Shown here in pieces: positions 31,852 to 39,746 of a stretch of DNA of 64,000 nt (within the stretch, counting starts at the first letter, position 1; every line of letters starts with the position of its first letter). This stretch comes from Cellulomonas sp. Root930 (GTDB taxonomy: Bacteria; Actinomycetota; Actinomycetes; Actinomycetales; Cellulomonadaceae): the NCBI GenBank assembly GCA_001429255.1, contig LMJI01000001.1, forward strand, positions 3,380,266 through 3,444,265, in the 5' to 3' direction. The notes beneath the pieces were generated by a model. It was not told where the DNA came from. It did no database searches and saw nothing but the letters and a program-made list of their open reading frames with translations. The position numbers and the translations under genes are program-made.

Positions 31852-33825
31852 TCAGTCCACCGGCGCCACCGCGGCGGCGAACTGGCTCGCGTACAACCGG
31901 GCATACGCACCGTCGGCGGCGAGGAGCTCGTCGTGCGACCCCTGCTCGACGATCGCGCCGTCCTCCATGACGAGGATCGTGTCGGCGTCGCGGATGGTGG
32001 ACAGCCGGTGCGCGATGACGAACGACGTCCGCCCGTGCCGCAGCGCGTTCATCGCCTGCTGGACCAGCACCTCGGTGCGGGTGTCCACCGACGAGGTCGC
32101 CTCGTCGAGGATGAGGATCGCCGGGTCGGCCAGGAACGCGCGCGCGATGGTGAGCAGCTGCTTCTCGCCCGCGGAGACGTTCGAGCCCTCGTCGTCCACC
32201 GTCGTCTCGTAGCCGTCGGGCAGCGTCCGCACGAACTTGTCCACGTGCGTGGCCTCGGCCGCGGCGACGATCTCCTCCTGGGTCGCCCCGTCGGCGCCGT
32301 AGGCGATGTTCTCCGCCAGCGTGCCGCCGAACAGCCAGGTGTCCTGCAGCACCATGCCCATCTGCGAGCGCAGCGCGTCCCGGGTCAGCTCGCGGGTGTC
32401 GACGCCGTCGAGCGTGATCCGGCCGCCGTCCACCTCGTAGAACCGCATGAGCAGGTTGACCAGGGTCGTCTTGCCGGCGCCCGTGGGTCCGACGATCGCG
32501 ATGGTCTCCCCCGGCTCGGCCACCAGGGACAGGTCCTCGATGAGCGGCTTGTCGGGCGAGTAGCTGAACGCCACGTGCTCGAAGGCGACCCGCCCCCGGG
32601 TCGGCTGGAGGGGCGGCGTCGGATCGGCCGGGTCGGGCGACTGCTCGGGCGCGTCGAGCAGCTCGAACACCCGCTCCACCGAGGCGACCCCGGACTGCAG
32701 CAGGTTGGCCATCGACGCGATCTGCGTGATCGGCTGCGTGAACTGCCGGCTGTACTGGATGAACGCCTGCACGTCACCGAGCGTCATGGTGCCGGACGCG
32801 ACCCGCAGCCCGCCGACCACCGCCACGATCACGTAGTTGAGGTTGGCGACGAAGCCGAGCGCGGGCTGGATGATCCCGGAGATGAACTGCGCCCGGAAGC
32901 TGGAGTCGTAGAGCTTCTCGTTGCGCTCCGCGAACACCTCGGCCGCCTCCGCCTGCCGCCCGAACACGGTCACGAGGGCGTGCCCCGTGTACATCTCCTC
33001 GATGTGCGCGTTGAGCTTGCCCGTCCATGCCCACTGCTCCATGAACTGCGGCCGCGACCGCTTGGCGATCGCCCCGGCGATCATCACCGAGAGCGGCACG
33101 GTGACCAGGGCGATCACGGCCAGCAGCGGGGAGATCAGGAACATCATCACCAGCACGCCGACCACGGTGAGCACCGAGGTGATGAGCTGGGAGAGCGTCT
33201 GCTGCAGGGTCTGCGCGACGTTGTCGATGTCGTTGGTCACCCGGCTCAGGAGCTCGCCGCGCGGCTGGCCGTCGATGTACCGCAGCGGCAGGCGCGACAG
33301 CTTGGCCTCCACCCGCTGACGCAGCCCGTACACGACGCGCTGCACGACGACCGCGGTCAGCCGGCCCTGGAGCCAGCCGAACAGGAACGAGCCCACGTAG
33401 ATGAGCAGCACGACCATGAGCAGCTGCCAGAGCCGGTCGAAGTCGATCCCCACGCCGGGCATGGCCCCGCTGCCGGCGACGACGTCCGCGAACGTGTCCT
33501 GCCCGCTCGCGCGCAGCGCCGAGACCGCCTGGTCGGTGGTGGTCCCGGCCGGGAACGCGGATCCGAGCTGGGTGCCGATGACCCCGTCGAAGATGATGTT
33601 GGTGGCGTCGCCCAGGAGCTTGGGGCCGATGACCGCGAGCACCACCGAGGCGACGGCCAGGGCCACGATGAGCGCCATCGGTGCCCGCTCGCCGCGCATC
33701 TCGCGCAGGAACCGGCCGGCGGACTCGCGGAAGTTCATCGACTTCTCGACGGGCATCCCCATCGACATCATCGGCCCGCCGGGGCCGCGGCGGGCCGGAG
33801 GGATGCGTTGCGTCTGGGTGCTCAC
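31852..33825 (-). CDS. ABC exporter half-transporter (catalytic-site subunit of a heterodimer)
   Basis: 657 residues: type IV ABC exporter membrane domain (six helices, about residues 50-370) fused to an ATPase domain. The ATPase has Walker A GPTGAGKTT, Q-loop VLQDTW, signature NVSAGEKQLL (non-canonical; LSGGQ expected) and Walker B ILILDEATSSVD with the catalytic Glu. Paired with the next gene this gives one functional and one degenerate ATP site, as in TM287/288 or BmrCD. A long Gly/Ser/Ala-rich periplasmic loop is inserted between helices 1 and 2. GTG 33825 overlaps the preceding stop (GTGA) and has GGAGGAG upstream. Probably drug or lipid export, under the TetR regulator. Confidence 0.92.
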   Translation of the reverse strand: MSTQTQRIPPARRGPGGPMMSMGMPVEKSMNFRESAGRFLREMRGERAPMALIVALAVASVVLAVIGPKLLGDATNIIFDGVIGTQLGSAFPAGTTTDQAVSALRASGQDTFADVVAGSGAMPGVGIDFDRLWQLLMVVLLIYVGSFLFGWLQGRLTAVVVQRVVYGLRQRVEAKLSRLPLRYIDGQPRGELLSRVTNDIDNVAQTLQQTLSQLITSVLTVVGVLVMMFLISPLLAVIALVTVPLSVMIAGAIAKRSRPQFMEQWAWTGKLNAHIEEMYTGHALVTVFGRQAEAAEVFAERNEKLYDSSFRAQFISGIIQPALGFVANLNYVIVAVVGGLRVASGTMTLGDVQAFIQYSRQFTQPITQIASMANLLQSGVASVERVFELLDAPEQSPDPADPTPPLQPTRGRVAFEHVAFSYSPDKPLIEDLSLVAEPGETIAIVGPTGAGKTTLVNLLMRFYEVDGGRITLDGVDTRELTRDALRSQMGMVLQDTWLFGGTLAENIAYGADGATQEEIVAAAEATHVDKFVRTLPDGYETTVDDEGSNVSAGEKQLLTIARAFLADPAILILDEATSSVDTRTEVLVQQAMNALRHGRTSFVIAHRLSTIRDADTILVMEDGAIVEQGSHDELLAADGAYARLYASQFAAAVAPVD

Positions 33826-35567
33826 GCCGCCTCCTCCACGCTGACCTGCGAGTACACGATCTCCCGGTAGGTCTCGGACGACTCCAGCAGCTCCGCGTGC
33901 GTGCCGACGCCGACCACCAGGCCGTCCTCCATGACCACGATGCTGTCCGCGTTCCGGATGGTCGCCACGCGCTGCGCGATCACCAGCACCGTGGCCTCCC
34001 GCGTCTCGGGGACGAGCGCGGCCCGCAGCCGGGAGTCCGTCGCGTAGTCGAGGGCGGAGAACGAGTCGTCGAACAGGTAGATGGTCGGCCGCCGCACCAG
34101 GGCGCGCGCGATCGCGAGCCGTTGACGCTGGCCGCCCGACACGTTGGTGCCGCCCTGGGCGATCGGCGCGTCGAGCCCACCGTCGAGCGCCTCGACGAAG
34201 TCGCGCGCCTGCGCGACCTCGAGCGCGTGCCAGAGCTCGTCGTCGGACGCCCCGGGCCTGCCGTACTCGAGGTTGGACCGGACGGTCCCGACGAAGAGGA
34301 ACGGCTTCTGCGGGACCAGGCCGATCTGGGTCCACAGCTGGTCGGGGTCGAGCGCGCGCACGTCGACGCCGTCGATGAGCACCTCACCCCCGGTCACGTC
34401 GAACAGCCGGGGGATCAGGTTGAGCAGGGTCGTCTTCCCGGCACCCGTGGAGCCGATGATCGCGGTGGTCTTCCCCGGCTCGGCGACCAGGTCGACCCCG
34501 TGCAGCACGGGGCGCTCGGCGCCCGGGTAGCGGAACTCGACGCCGTGCAGCTCCAGCAGGCCGGGCCGCGACTCGGGCCCGGTCCGGAGCACGGCCGGCT
34601 GCGCGGGCGGGACCACGGAGGTGCGGGTGTCCAGCACCTCGCCGATGCGTTCGGAGGACACGACGGCCCGCGGGACCATCACGAACATCATCGTCGACAT
34701 CATCACGGCCATGAGGATGTAGGCGATGTACGAGAGGAACGCGGTGAGCTGCCCGATCATCAGGTGGCCGGCGTCGATGCGCTGCGCGCCGAACCAGAGG
34801 ACGGCGACCGTGGTGGCGTTGAGCACGAGCATGACGGCCGGGAACATCAGCGCCATGAGCTTGCCCACCCGCAGCGAGGTGTCGTAGAGGTCGGTGTTCG
34901 CCCCGTCGAACCGGGCGGACTCCCGGCGCTCGCGCACGAACGCACGCACCACCCGGACGCCCGCGATCTGCTCGCGCAGCACCCGGTTGATGGCGTCGAT
35001 CCGCTTCTGCATGGACCGGAAGTACGGGATCATCCGCGTGACGATCAGGGCGACGACGATGCCGAGCGCGGGCACCGAGACCAGGAGCACCGCGGACAGC
35101 CCGACGTCCTCGCGCATGGCCATGACCACGCCGCCCACCAGCATGATCGGCGCCATGATCATCAGGGTGAACGTCAGCAGCACCACCATCTGCACCTGCT
35201 GCACGTCGTTCGTCGTGCGGGTGATGAGCGTCGGGGCGCCGAACTTGGCGACCTCCTGGGCCGAGAACGTCTGCACGTGGCCGAACAGCCGCTTGCGCAC
35301 GTCACGGCCGAACGCCATGGCGGTGCGGGAGCCGAAGTAGACGGCGATCACGGCGGCGACCACCTGCACCAGGCTCACCGCGAGCATCACGCCGCCGAGC
35401 CGCATGATCTCCCCGGTGTCGCCCTGGGCCACGCCGTCGTCGATGATCCGCGCGTTGAGGCTGGGCAGGTAGAGCGTCGCGATGGTCTGCACCAGCTGGA
35501 GCACGACCACGGCGACGACTGCGCTCCGGTAGGGCCGCAGGTGCTCCTTGAGCAGGGTGATCAGCAT
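33822..35567 (-). CDS. ABC exporter half-transporter (degenerate-site subunit of a heterodimer)
   Basis: 581 residues, membrane domain followed by ATPase. Walker A is GSTGAGKTT and the signature NVSGGQRQRLAIARAL is canonical, but Walker B reads IYLFDDSFSALD, with Asp in place of the catalytic Glu. This is the degenerate subunit pattern of heterodimeric exporters; its canonical signature would complete the active site of the partner. It overlaps the tetR stop by seven bases upstream and the partner's GTG by four bases downstream, so all three genes form one operon. The exported compound is unknown; multidrug relatives dominate this family. Confidence 0.92.
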   Translation of the reverse strand: MLITLLKEHLRPYRSAVVAVVVLQLVQTIATLYLPSLNARIIDDGVAQGDTGEIMRLGGVMLAVSLVQVVAAVIAVYFGSRTAMAFGRDVRKRLFGHVQTFSAQEVAKFGAPTLITRTTNDVQQVQMVVLLTFTLMIMAPIMLVGGVVMAMREDVGLSAVLLVSVPALGIVVALIVTRMIPYFRSMQKRIDAINRVLREQIAGVRVVRAFVRERRESARFDGANTDLYDTSLRVGKLMALMFPAVMLVLNATTVAVLWFGAQRIDAGHLMIGQLTAFLSYIAYILMAVMMSTMMFVMVPRAVVSSERIGEVLDTRTSVVPPAQPAVLRTGPESRPGLLELHGVEFRYPGAERPVLHGVDLVAEPGKTTAIIGSTGAGKTTLLNLIPRLFDVTGGEVLIDGVDVRALDPDQLWTQIGLVPQKPFLFVGTVRSNLEYGRPGASDDELWHALEVAQARDFVEALDGGLDAPIAQGGTNVSGGQRQRLAIARALVRRPTIYLFDDSFSALDYATDSRLRAALVPETREATVLVIAQRVATIRNADSIVVMEDGLVVGVGTHAELLESSETYREIVYSQVSVEEAA

Positions 35568-36229
35568 CGCGGGCTCCCCTCGGCCAGCACGCCGTGCAGG
35601 ACCAGGTCAGCCAGCCGCTCCGGGCTCGGGGGCGGGACCTCCAGCCCGCGCCGCAGCGCGTCGACCGTCCGCATCGACGAGCCCATCAGCACCGTGGTGA
35701 GGAGCTCGATCACGTCGTCGACGGGCAACCGGAACTGGTCGGCGTCGGGCTCCAGCAGCCATGCGAGCGTCGCGTTCACGGCCGCGGTGCCGGCCTCCTG
35801 CCGCCGCCCCCACATCCGCATCGCCGCCTCGCGGTGCTCGCTCGGGGACCTCCCCGGCTCGAGCCGGCTGATCTCGTGCAGCAGGGCCATCCACCGCATG
35901 GACTCGCCCACCCGCCCGAGTCCCTGGGCCAGGATCGCGACCAGGCGGTCACGCAGCGGCAGGGTGCGGTCGATCGTCGCAAGCTCGGGCACCGACGCGG
36001 CCGGGTCGACCGCGGCGAGGACGGCCTCGCGGACGAGCGTCACCTTGTCGGTGAACACCCGGAAGAGCGTGCCTTCCGCCACGCCGGCCGCGTCGGCCAG
36101 CTCGCGGGAGGTCACGGCGGCGCCGCGCTGCAGCAACAGGGGCCGCACGGCGAGCAGGATGGCCGCCCGGCGCTCGTCGGGCGGCAGCGGCGTCGCCCGT
36201 CCCGTCGGCGGTTGGAGAGTCGTGTCCAC
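35561..36229 (-). CDS. TetR/AcrR family transcriptional regulator
   Basis: 222 residues. The N-terminal helix-turn-helix runs over residues 20-65: RRAAILLAVRPLLLQRGAAVTSRELADAAGVAEGTLFRVFTDKVTLVREAV. The all-helical C-terminal ligand and dimer domain follows. It starts with a GTG at 36229, seven bases after a TACGGT -10, so its mRNA is probably leaderless. The palindrome at 36242-36259 lies directly upstream of that -10, so the protein likely represses its own operon, which encodes the heterodimeric exporter. An inducing ligand that is also an export substrate is the usual logic. Confidence 0.92.
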   Translation of the reverse strand: MDTTLQPPTGRATPLPPDERRAAILLAVRPLLLQRGAAVTSRELADAAGVAEGTLFRVFTDKVTLVREAVLAAVDPAASVPELATIDRTLPLRDRLVAILAQGLGRVGESMRWMALLHEISRLEPGRSPSEHREAAMRMWGRRQEAGTAAVNATLAWLLEPDADQFRLPVDDVIELLTTVLMGSSMRTVDALRRGLEVPPPSPERLADLVLHGVLAEGSPRC

Positions 36230-36235
36230 GACGCG

Positions 36236-36241
36236 ACCGTA
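36236..36241 (-). promoter_or_regulatory. -10 hexamer of the leaderless tetR-exporter promoter
   Basis: TACGGT on the minus strand, six bases, then GTG 36229. The TetR palindrome fills the spacer region just upstream. The -35 is weak (TCCGGA at a 17-base spacing). Confidence 0.5.
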
Positions 36242-36259
36242 AGTGAGTGAGCACTCACT
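36242..36259. promoter_or_regulatory. TetR-family operator
   Basis: AGTGAGTGAGCACTCACT: two 8-bp arms (AGTGAGTG and CACTCACT) pair perfectly around a central AG. It fills the promoter spacer of the tetR-exporter operon, so autorepression is expected. Confidence 0.85.
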
Positions 36260-36268
36260 CCGGAACGA

Positions 36269-36287
36269 TGTTCGCTGTGGGCGAACA
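36269..36287. repeat. Second inverted repeat upstream of tetR
   Basis: TGTTCGC, five bases, GCGAACA: a perfect 7-bp stem. It sits between the TetR operator and the terminator of the NfeD-SPFH operon. It could be an additional regulator site or a second hairpin of the terminator. Confidence 0.4.
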
Positions 36288-36291
36288 TGGG

Positions 36292-36325
36292 ACAGGGCCG
36301 GACCCTCGTCGAGGTCCGGCCCTGT
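36292..36325 (-). terminator. Strong hairpin terminator of the nfeD-SPFH operon
   Basis: ACAGGGCCGGACC (36292-36304) and GGTCCGGCCCTGT (36313-36325) form a perfect 13-bp stem with an 8-base loop, beginning four bases after the SPFH stop codon. There is no T-tail, which is common in GC-rich actinobacteria. Confidence 0.75.
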
Positions 36326-36328
36326 GCG

Positions 36329-37492
36329 TCAGGCGGTCGGTGCGTCCTCCGGCGGCGGCTCCGGCGCCCGCGGGGGCACCGCTCCCCCACCAGGACGCTG
36401 CCCGAGCTCGACCGACGGGTCGAACGGGAGACCGCTCAACGTGCCCGAGCTCGTCGCGTCCGCGGTCGCCGCGGCCGACTCGCGCCGCGCCTCGGCGAGC
36501 GCCTCGGCGGGGTCCGTCAGCGTGGTCGGCGGGAGGTCGTCACCCAGGGGCGAGGTGCCGGCCGGGCGGCCCGAGTCGGAGACTCCCCCGTCGCTCCCGG
36601 TGAACGCGCCGCCGAACCCCTTGGCGAACGTGCCGAGCGCGCTGGTCAGCTCCGACGGCAGGAACCACATCTTGTTCGACGGGGTCGCGGCGATCTTCGG
36701 CAGCATCTGCAGGTACTGGTACGCCAGCAGCTTGGGGTCGGCGTCGCCGCGGTGCACGGCGTCGAACACCTGCAGGATCGCCCGGGCCTCGCCCTCGGCC
36801 GTGAGGATCGCCGCCTGGGCGCCACCCTCGGCCCGCAGGATCGCGGCCTGCTTCTCGCCCTCGGCCGTGAGGATCTGCGACTGCTTGAACCCCTCGGCGG
36901 TCAGGATCGCCGCACGACGGTCACGCTCGGCGCGCATCTGCTGCTCCATCGACCCCTTGATGGAGTCCGGCGGGTCGATCGACTTGAGCTCGACGCGGTT
37001 GACGCGCACGCCCCACCGCCCGGTCGCCTCGTCGAGCACTCCACGCAGCTGGCCGTTGATCTGGTCGCGGCTGGTCAGCGTCTGCTCGAGGTCCATCGAC
37101 CCGACCACGTTACGGAGCGTCGTGACGGTGAGCTGCTCGATGCCCTGGATGTAGTTGGCGATCTCGTAGACCGCCGACTTGGGCTCGGTCACCTGGAAGT
37201 AGATGACCGTGTCGATGCTCACCACGAGGTTGTCCGAGGTGATCACGGGCTGCGGCGGGAACGACACCACCTGCTCGCGCAGATCCACGCCGGCGCGCAC
37301 GCGGTCGACGAACGGGATCAGCAGGTGCAGGCCGGCGTCCAGCGTGCGGGAGTAGCGCCCGAGCCTCTCGACGATGATCGCGACGGCCTGCGGGACGATC
37401 TTGACCGCCCGCACCAGCGCGATGACGACGAACAGCAGGACCAGCCCCAGCACGATGTAGAGGGCGATCTGCCCACTGCCCAAGCCGTCCAT
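36329..37492 (-). CDS. SPFH/band 7 domain membrane protein (slipin/QmcA-like)
   Basis: 387 residues. One N-terminal membrane segment (residues 8-28, IALYIVLGLVLLFVVIALVRA) is followed by the SPFH domain (about 30-190): IVPQAVAIIVERLGRYSRTLDAGLHLLIPFVDRV, then DNLVVSIDTVIYFQVTEP and the VNRVELKSIDPP end. An alternating Ala/Glu coiled coil follows with near-repeats (AILTAEGEKQ, AILRAEGGAQ, AILTAEGEAR), which lets these proteins build large membrane rings. The tail is Pro/Gly-rich. It has GGAGG four bases before the ATG. It follows an NfeD gene by 52 bases; NfeD and SPFH partners are known to work together in membrane microdomain organisation and quality control. Confidence 0.92.
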   Translation of the reverse strand: MDGLGSGQIALYIVLGLVLLFVVIALVRAVKIVPQAVAIIVERLGRYSRTLDAGLHLLIPFVDRVRAGVDLREQVVSFPPQPVITSDNLVVSIDTVIYFQVTEPKSAVYEIANYIQGIEQLTVTTLRNVVGSMDLEQTLTSRDQINGQLRGVLDEATGRWGVRVNRVELKSIDPPDSIKGSMEQQMRAERDRRAAILTAEGFKQSQILTAEGEKQAAILRAEGGAQAAILTAEGEARAILQVFDAVHRGDADPKLLAYQYLQMLPKIAATPSNKMWFLPSELTSALGTFAKGFGGAFTGSDGGVSDSGRPAGTSPLGDDLPPTTLTDPAEALAEARRESAAATADATSSGTLSGLPFDPSVELGQRPGGGAVPPRAPEPPPEDAPTA

Positions 37493-37544
37493 GAATCCTC
37501 CAGAGGGGTCACTCGCGGGCGAGCTGCCCGCGGTCGTTCAGGGC

Positions 37545-37979
37545 TCAGGCGCCGACGACGGGGACGACGACTGCCGTCGCTCCGTCGATCCGGGACACCC
37601 GCACCTCGGTGCCGGGCGGGATGGCCTCCGCGGCATCCGCCCGGGCGCTCCACACCTCACCGTTGAGCTTCACGCGGCCACCCTCGACGGTGACCGTCGA
37701 GACGACCACCGCGTCGCGGCCGACAAGCGCTGCGGCGTTGGTCTCCACCAGCGGCATCCGGTCCCGCAGGTGCCGCAGGAGCCACGGACGGAGCGTGGCG
37801 AGGAGGATGACCGAGGTCAGCGCGGCGACGACGAACTGCACCGGCACCGGGGCTCCGAGCCAGTACGCGATCGCCCCGGCGATGGCGCCGCCGGCGAACA
37901 TCGCGAGCACCAGGTCGAGCGAGAGCATCTCCAGGATGCCCAGCGCGAGCGCTGCTCCGATCCACCACAGCCAACCCAT
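37545..37979 (-). CDS. NfeD family protein
   Basis: 144 residues, the short NfeD form without the serine-protease domain. Two or three membrane helices (residues 3-65, WLWWIGAALALGILEMLSLDLVLAMFAGGAIAGAIAYWLG) are followed by the C-terminal OB-fold (residues 80-140: NAAALVGRDAVVVSTVTVEGGRVKLNGEVWSARAD and EVRVSRIDGATAVVVPV). It probably partners the downstream SPFH protein. A GGGAG site lies upstream, and a TAGTAT -10 is at 38036-38041. Confidence 0.9.
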   Translation of the reverse strand: MGWLWWIGAALALGILEMLSLDLVLAMFAGGAIAGAIAYWLGAPVPVQFVVAALTSVILLATLRPWLLRHLRDRMPLVETNAAALVGRDAVVVSTVTVEGGRVKLNGEVWSARADAAEAIPPGTEVRVSRIDGATAVVVPVVGA

Positions 37980-38035
37980 CGGTGCCCACTCCCTCAGTCA
38001 GGCAGGTCCGGACGCCGGAGCCTGCTGTCCAACCG

Positions 38036-38041
38036 ATACTA
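38036..38041 (-). promoter_or_regulatory. -10 hexamer of the nfeD-SPFH promoter
   Basis: TAGTAT on the minus strand, a good TATAAT match in a GC-rich context, giving a leader of about 50 bases before the NfeD ATG. An imperfect 7-bp hairpin (38044-38062) lies just upstream and may end the ABC ATPase transcript. Confidence 0.45.
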
Positions 38042-38073
38042 GACGGGTTCTTTGCGAACCTGTGGGGAAATGC

Positions 38074-38868
38074 TCAGCCCTCAGAGGAAGCCGCGCGCGC
38101 CGACCAGCGACCGTCGGTCTTGGCCACGACGAGAGGGAGGTCGAACGCGCCCGACAAGGTCTCCGGGGTGAGGACCTCGTCGATCGGTCCGGCCGCGAAG
38201 GCCTTGCCCTGGCGCAGCAGCAGGATGTGCGTGAACCCGGGCGGGATCTCCTCGACGTGGTGCGTGACCAGCACCAGGACGGGCGAGCGGTGGTCGCCGG
38301 CCAGCTCGGCCAGGGCCGCGACCAGCTCCTCGCGACCCCCGAGATCGAGACCGGCGGCAGGCTCGTCCAGCAGCAGCAGCTCGGGGTCGGTCATCAGCGA
38401 CCGGGCGATCTGCACACGCTTGCGCTCCCCCTCGGACAGGGTGCCGAAGGTGCGGTCGGACAGGTGCGCCACCCCGAAGGCGGCCAGGAGGTCCGTGGCA
38501 CGCGAGTCGTCGAGCGCCTCGTACTCCTCGCGCCAGCGCCCCGTCACGCCGTACGCCGCGGTGAGCACGACGTCGCGCACGCTCTCCCCCGCGGGGATCC
38601 GGTCCGCGAGCGACGCGCTCGACAGGCCGATGCGCGGGCGCAGCTCGAAGACGTCGACCCGCCCCAGCCGCGAGCCCAGCAGGTCGGCGGTCCCGCTCGT
38701 CGGGTGCATCCGGCCCGAGGCGACCTGCAGGAGGGTCGTCTTGCCCGCACCGTTGCGGCCGAGCACCACCCACCGCTCACCCTCGCGGACCGTCCACGTC
38801 ACCTCGTCGAGGATCGTCGTCGTTCCCCGGCGGATCGTCACGGCCTGCAGGTCGAGCACGTCGGTCAT
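38074..38868 (-). CDS. Stand-alone ABC ATPase (ModF/YlmA-like)
   Basis: 264-residue single nucleotide-binding domain. Walker A is GRNGAGKTT near residue 38, signature LSEGERKRVQIARSL near 140, Walker B LLLLDEPAAGLD, and the H-loop is in LVTHHVEEIPPGFTH. The last segment is a photorepair/ModF-like feature. No permease or substrate-binding gene is adjacent, so either the partner lies elsewhere or the protein has a soluble role. ATG 38868 is favoured because a TAGGGT hexamer (38881-38876) would start transcription there; ATG 38874 adds MP. It diverges from the unknown gene at 38955. Confidence 0.87.
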   Translation of the reverse strand: MTDVLDLQAVTIRRGTTTILDEVTWTVREGERWVVLGRNGAGKTTLLQVASGRMHPTSGTADLLGSRLGRVDVFELRPRIGLSSASLADRIPAGESVRDVVLTAAYGVTGRWREEYEALDDSRATDLLAAFGVAHLSDRTFGTLSEGERKRVQIARSLMTDPELLLLDEPAAGLDLGGREELVAALAELAGDHRSPVLVLVTHHVEEIPPGFTHILLLRQGKAFAAGPIDEVLTPETLSGAFDLPLVVAKTDGRWSARAASSEG

Positions 38869-38875
38869 GGGCATG

Positions 38876-38881
38876 ACCCTA
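38876..38881 (-). promoter_or_regulatory. -10 hexamer of a leaderless promoter for the stand-alone ABC ATPase
   Basis: TAGGGT on the minus strand; seven bases separate it from ATG 38868. The alternative ATG at 38874 is only one base away and would not be in the mRNA. Confidence 0.4.
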
Positions 38882-38942
38882 ACCGTCGAGCCGCACGTCG
38901 GCGGCCTGCGACGGGCCGCTCGTCGGTGCGCTGGGTCACGTC

Positions 38943-38948
38943 TACCGT
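38943..38948 (+). promoter_or_regulatory. -10 hexamer of a leaderless promoter for the gene at 38955
   Basis: TACCGT, six bases, then GTG 38955. With the promoter at 38876-38881 this makes a divergent pair of leaderless transcripts about 85 bases apart. Confidence 0.45.
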
Positions 38949-38954
38949 TGTCCC

Positions 38955-39743
38955 GTGGACCTGACCCTGGAGCTCCCCCGCTCCGTCCTCCTCGCGCTCT
39001 GGCTGGCGGACGAGAGCACCGACCGCGCGGTGCTCGTCGACGCCGTGCAGTCCGACGACGAGCCGCACACGGTCCAGCGGCGGCCGTCGCACGACGAACC
39101 GCTCCGTGACGACCTGACCGACGAGCCGCTGAGCGTGCTCCTCGACGCGTGCGCCGGCTCGCCCCGGGACGTCGCGGCGGTGCTGCCCGTGCCGGGTGAC
39201 CCCGGAGCCACACCGGCGTCCGTGAGCTCGGCGGCGACCGAGGCCGGCGAGGCCGTGCTCGTCCGCACCCCGCAGGAGTGCCTCGTCGCGGTCCCGGTGG
39301 TGCAGCGCTTCGGCTCCGCACTCGAACCCGGGCACCTGGTCACCTGGGAGCTCTCCGACGTCGCCGACTGGCGCCACGCCGTGCACGCCCGCACGGGGTC
39401 GCTGCAGGACGCCGAGCGCGAGCTGCGCCAGGGGCTCCTCCAGGCGACCGAGGCACTGGTCAAGCTCGACGTCGCGCAGTGGCGTCCCGACGCCGCCGAG
39501 ACCGTGGCGGCGCTGCGGGAGCTCGAGCTGCCCGCGTGGCGGCTGCCGGACAGCCTCGACGGCCGGCGCGTCCGGGTGCTCGCCAGCGCGGCGCGCCTGC
39601 GCGCGATCGTCGCGCTGGCCACGCAGGACGACGGCGCCGCCGTGAACCTGTGGCAGGCCGACCAGCGGTCGACGGCGCTGCGCGAGGTGGACCGGATGGC
39701 CCGCCGCGCGATGGCCGCGGCGGCGTCCCAGGTGACGGCCTGA
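38955..39743 (+). CDS. Uncharacterised actinobacterial protein
   Basis: 262 residues, soluble, no signal peptide or membrane segment. I do not recognise a family. An acidic N-terminal half (LALWLADESTDRAVLVDAVQSDDEPHTV...) is followed by a middle part with beta-like segments (PVVQRFGSALEPGHLVTWELSDVADWRHAVH). A helical C-terminus has LDAERELRQGLLQATEAL, REVDRMARRAMAAAA and a RRVRVLASAARLRAIVALATQDD segment that could contact nucleic acid or a partner. Codon use looks native. Leaderless GTG start. It converges on glgM with a three-base gap. Confidence 0.75.
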   Translation: MDLTLELPRSVLLALWLADESTDRAVLVDAVQSDDEPHTVQRRPSHDEPLRDDLTDEPLSVLLDACAGSPRDVAAVLPVPGDPGATPASVSSAATEAGEAVLVRTPQECLVAVPVVQRFGSALEPGHLVTWELSDVADWRHAVHARTGSLQDAERELRQGLLQATEALVKLDVAQWRPDAAETVAALRELELPAWRLPDSLDGRRVRVLASAARLRAIVALATQDDGAAVNLWQADQRSTALREVDRMARRAMAAAASQVTA

Positions 39744-39746
39744 CGG

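Noticed and set aside
30346..33870. Plus-strand open frame of more than 1,100 codons across the MFS and ABC exporter genes
   Set aside because: Same GC effect. The minus strand shows full Walker A, signature and Walker B motifs and MFS helices, with overlapping starts and stops typical of an operon.
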